Shown in pieces: positions 61,292-64,000 of a stretch of DNA of 64,000 nt. Each line of letters opens with the position of its first letter. The first letter of the stretch is position 1. Under the pieces are notes generated by a model. That model searched no databases, was not told the origin of the DNA, and worked only from the letters and a program-made list of their open reading frames with translations. A program made the translations under genes and the position numbers. This stretch comes from Nostoc sphaeroides. GTDB lineage: Bacteria > Cyanobacteriota > Cyanobacteriia > Cyanobacteriales > Nostocaceae. The stretch spans positions 1,359,501 to 1,423,500 of the forward strand of contig NZ_CP031941.1 in the NCBI RefSeq assembly GCF_003443655.1. The letters are read 5' to 3'.

Positions 61292-63507
61292 CGCATTAGT
61301 CCTGTGACAATGCTGTTGCTGGGTAACTCCTGATTTAGCCAACGTTGGATATCTGGTTGCAATTCACTCCACAAGCGATTGGCTTCTTGTTGCTCATCAC
61401 TTTTCATAGCTGCAAGCATCCGAGAAAGTTTGTCAGACATGGCATTTGCTTGAGTCGGTGCAACCGCGTGGGCTTGACGGATTGCTAAAAGAGAAGCTTC
61501 AATGATATGGACTTCATTAGGTAGATTGTCAAGTTCTCGTCTTGCATCTTCACTCTTAGACTCCATCTTAGAGAGGTTATTGGTGTTGATGGCATCTTGC
61601 AATTCTTGACTCAGCTTTTGCAATCGTTCCTGCTGTGCTTGGGGAATTATCGAGCCGCAAAGTTTAACTACGCGATCGCATTCATTGACAAGACACTCTG
61701 CTTCTAGGCGTTCCTTAGACATGGATACCTGAAATTTTTTCAAGTTTGCAATAGCGTCATCGCGTAAATAGCCGCGTTCTTCTCCCGTATCCGGATCGAT
61801 AATTTTGTTGGTTGACTCCACCACTGGTAATGCTAACTTCAGCGCTTCTTCCACACCGAGAGGAGTTAGGTTTTGGTTATTGAGTTCTGCGATCGTTTCC
61901 TCTAATTCTTTATATATTTTCTCGTCTGAACGTCCCCGCGAAAAGGTGCAACTCACTCTCTCTGAAGGGTCACTTTTTAATGTGGCAGTCATTTTTAGCC
62001 CACTATGTTTTTCATCTAACTCCAACTTGACTAAGACTTCCGTCCCGCGTGGATAGGATTGATTTAAACCCAACCAAATATCCCCAATACTGTCATCTTC
62101 ATATATTCCATCCAAATCTTGCCTTACTTGATCGGGGCTGAAAAATTGAAAGTGAATCAACCGTTGTCCATCAGCAGCAGTTTTAAAAGTAAAAGTGTGG
62201 GATTCGGTCAGTGGTAAGATATCACCCCTCTGAATTACTTTCTCTTTGCCATCCACCAGCTTGATAAAATAATCACGAGAGACTGTTGTGACTTTCTCTG
62301 TTAATCCAGCCGCGACAATTGCTGCACCCTCCGCCACCGCATACATCGGACGGGGATGTACCACTACTTTATCTGCTCCAAAAGCTTCTCTGACTTTGCG
62401 TTGGACTACAGGAATCTGGCAAGAACCGCCAACTAATAACACTACATCTACCATCTCTAAGTGATATTCAGCATCTTTTACTGCTTGGCGGCAAATTTGA
62501 ATCGATCGCTCTACCAAATCAGAAATTAGTTCCTCAAATTGCTTGCGGGTGATTTCTACTTCAATGGGAATAGCAATACCCAGTTCATCTAATAATTGAG
62601 TCGCAGGAGCAATGCAAGATACTGTAGCAGTGCTTAGTTCAACTTTGGCGCGTTCTACTGCTAACTTCAAATCGGCATTAAATCGCACCCGTTGATAGTG
62701 GGGCATTTTGGCAATCAAGCCATCAATATCAGTAATTCTTTCTTGCTGGGCAAATTGCTGTTTAACAAATTTGATAATCCGAGAATCAATGTCATCGCCT
62801 CCCAGCCATAAATCTCCAGCTTTTCCCAATTCAATAAATGAAGTTCCTGCTGCTTGAATCACCGAAGCATCAAAAGTACCACCACCAAAATCAAAGACTA
62901 AAATCGTTTTAAAATCTTCCCCAGTTGGAGAAAAGCCGTAAGATATGGCCGCGGCTGTGGGTTCCGGTAGCAGTTCTAAGGGAGTGATTCCAGCTTTGAG
63001 TGCAGCTGTGCGGGTAGAATGGCGTTGTTTATCGTTGAAGTAAGCAGGAATGGTAATTACTGCTTGATCTATGACTTCGCCTGTTTTACCAATTCCTTGG
63101 CGATAAGCTTGGGCATTTTGCACAACTTTTTTGAGAATTTCAGCAGAAATATCCTCTGGCTGATATTCTTTACCTCCTAGCCACACTGCAATACCGTTGT
63201 CTGTTCCTTGACTCGGTTCAGCAATTTTGTAACCAAATTCCGACTTTTGTTTTTGTACGGCTGGATCGCCAAAACCTCTACCTATTAGGCGCTTGATGGA
63301 AACAACCACGTTTTCAGGATTAGCCCTGAGTTGGTTATAAGCTGGATCTCCTACCAAAAATTTATTTTGCTCACAAGCAACAACCGATCGCGTCAGTTTC
63401 CTATCTGGGGGAGTGTTATCGTTAGCTGTCACCACTTCCACTTCTGCTAACTTAAAAGCGGCGACAGAATTAGTCGTCCCTAAATCAATGCCAATTGCTT
63501 TGCCCAT
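61288..63507 (-). CDS. Hsp70 family (DnaK-like) protein
   Basis: 739 residues. The actin-like ATPase domain has phosphate-1 (GIDLGTTNSVAAF), PAYFNDKQRHSTRTAALKAG, phosphate-2 (VFDFGGGTFDAS) and the adenosine motif (VLLVGGSCQIPVVQRKV). After about residue 400 the substrate-binding part is divergent, with no canonical DnaK lid end; the C-terminal 180 residues are helical (GVEEALKLALPVVES, RLEAECLVNECDRV). First gene of a leftward operon with LysM, TPR, J-like and GrpE-like proteins, all overlapping or nearly so. Unlike housekeeping dnaK it lies with no dnaJ or grpE of standard type. Likely a specialised chaperone. Confidence 0.88.
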   Translation of the reverse strand: MGKAIGIDLGTTNSVAAFKLAEVEVVTANDNTPPDRKLTRSVVACEQNKFLVGDPAYNQLRANPENVVVSIKRLIGRGFGDPAVQKQKSEFGYKIAEPSQGTDNGIAVWLGGKEYQPEDISAEILKKVVQNAQAYRQGIGKTGEVIDQAVITIPAYFNDKQRHSTRTAALKAGITPLELLPEPTAAAISYGFSPTGEDFKTILVFDFGGGTFDASVIQAAGTSFIELGKAGDLWLGGDDIDSRIIKFVKQQFAQQERITDIDGLIAKMPHYQRVRFNADLKLAVERAKVELSTATVSCIAPATQLLDELGIAIPIEVEITRKQFEELISDLVERSIQICRQAVKDAEYHLEMVDVVLLVGGSCQIPVVQRKVREAFGADKVVVHPRPMYAVAEGAAIVAAGLTEKVTTVSRDYFIKLVDGKEKVIQRGDILPLTESHTFTFKTAADGQRLIHFQFFSPDQVRQDLDGIYEDDSIGDIWLGLNQSYPRGTEVLVKLELDEKHSGLKMTATLKSDPSERVSCTFSRGRSDEKIYKELEETIAELNNQNLTPLGVEEALKLALPVVESTNKIIDPDTGEERGYLRDDAIANLKKFQVSMSKERLEAECLVNECDRVVKLCGSIIPQAQQERLQKLSQELQDAINTNNLSKMESKSEDARRELDNLPNEVHIIEASLLAIRQAHAVAPTQANAMSDKLSRMLAAMKSDEQQEANRLWSELQPDIQRWLNQELPSNSIVTGLMR

Positions 63508-63718
63508 TACCGATCGCTACCTGGGTATTGTGTAAATTATTTCTGATGTATTTGAGACTCACTGCCACATCGAACCTAAATTTCTAAGGCAGCAGCCAGT
63601 ACCTATCCAAAGATTACAAATACAAATAGCAAATGCTACAGAAAATCTACGTAAATATCACGGGATAATAAAATGCAGAAGGCAAAATAATTTTTAACTT
63701 TCTGCACTTTGACTCTCT
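63508..63718. other. Upstream region of the Hsp70 operon
   Basis: AT-rich, no ORF. No CIRCE inverted repeat (TTAGCACTC-N9-GAGTGCTAA) is visible, so HrcA control is not suggested. Confidence 0.5.
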
Positions 63719-63795
63719 CAGGACTTACGCAAAATACCTCTCAAACTCTCATTTCTCCGTGCCCTCTGCGGCTCTGTGGTTCGATTTAAGTCCTA
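63719..63795. mobile_element. MITE family B, copy 3
   Basis: 77 bp, starts CAGGACTTACGCAAAATACC and ends TTTAAGTCCTA. Interior matches copy 2 (36915-37008) in reverse orientation. Flanks TCTCT / TCTCC agree at four of five bases. Confidence 0.75.
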
Positions 63796-63809
63796 TCTCC
63801 ATGAAAATC

Positions 63810-64000
63810 TCACGAATTATTGAGTTTGAAGAAAACGCCACCTTTGAGCGATCGCGTATCAGTTCCATAACTGCTAACTGTGAGCGATCGCAGATTATCA
63901 AAAAACGGTTTCCCTAAAACTTCCACTAGTTTGAGAATCGGTACTTGACGCTCTAACAAATTCTGGCTTTTTGTCCAGTCAAGATATATATAGCCTTGAT
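63810..64000 (-). CDS. 3' end of a hypothetical gene, possibly DUF3352
   Basis: Partial: 62 residues run in from the right edge, reading GYIYLDWTKSQNLLERQVPI, then LKLVEVLGKPFFDNLRSLTV and SSYGTDTRSLKGGVFFKL before TGA at 63810-63812. The GKPFFDNLRSLTVSSYG pattern is like the end of cyanobacterial DUF3352 proteins, but only the tail is visible. The frame is open throughout. Confidence 0.6.
   Translation of the reverse strand, partial: QGYIYLDWTKSQNLLERQVPILKLVEVLGKPFFDNLRSLTVSSYGTDTRSLKGGVFFKLNNS

Noticed and set aside
63508..63718. CIRCE/HrcA control of the Hsp70 operon
   Set aside because: No TTAGCACTC-N9-GAGTGCTAA element visible.

Overview
The window is chromosomal DNA of a filamentous, probably heterocyst-forming cyanobacterium of the Nostoc/Anabaena type. 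Seen directly: very frequent HIP1 octamers (GCGATCGC), heptanucleotide tandem repeats in many intergenic gaps, and cyanobacterial families (CAAD protein, SbtA/SbtB, homogentisate phytyltransferase, DUF4359, ScyD/E-like and PEP-CTERM proteins). Genus is inferred, not proven. Protein assignments come from recognising sequence, not from a database search.

0.3-14 kb: housekeeping and cofactor genes. coaE and a fused uroporphyrinogen-III methyltransferase/synthase are followed by a secreted TPR protein, a hybrid histidine kinase with a plant-type ethylene-binding domain, a TPR/homogentisate phytyltransferase pair, a two-partner-secretion exoprotein, a sirB-cobA siroheme pair and a PEP-CTERM protein. 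14.5-17.7 kb: DUF4359 gene, tRNA-His, then a small scrap island (integrase fragment, coupled small ORF, tnpB remnant, split gene). 17.7-25.2 kb: argD, three membrane or repeat proteins, an intact tnpB, an Rrf2 regulator, then a decayed stretch with a kinase fragment and a response-regulator/thioredoxin-reductase pseudogene hit by several insertions. 25.6-32.5 kb: MATE exporter, ABM protein, pcrA, orphan antitoxin-like gene, and an inorganic-carbon operon sbtA-sbtB-Tat beta-carbonic anhydrase.

33-45.3 kb: two histidine kinases and a kinase fragment, CAAD, SLH and Uma2 proteins, a GH57 enzyme, a ScyD/E-like protein and a short-chain dehydrogenase. 45.3-53.5 kb: a repeat-rich gap and then a peptide export locus: a C39-peptidase ABC exporter, one broken and three tandem double-glycine precursor genes (two of them identical in protein), and a divergent HlyD adaptor. 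53.7-56.7 kb: an unknown protein, cysE with a one-base frameshift, and a secreted protein. 57-63.5 kb: a tightly overlapping five-gene operon with an Hsp70, a zinc-ribbon/membrane/LysM protein (frameshifted), a large helical-repeat protein, a J-like protein without a canonical HPD motif and a GrpE-like protein. The last bases hold the 3' end of one more gene.

The window is dense in small non-autonomous elements. At least four inverted-repeat families can be separated by their ends and by direct repeats of 3, 5, 9 and about 10 bp. Two members lie inside the thioredoxin-reductase pseudogene, and their precise removal restores its reading frame. The most promising biology is the tandem precursor/exporter locus, the ethylene-receptor-like kinase and the Hsp70-LysM operon.
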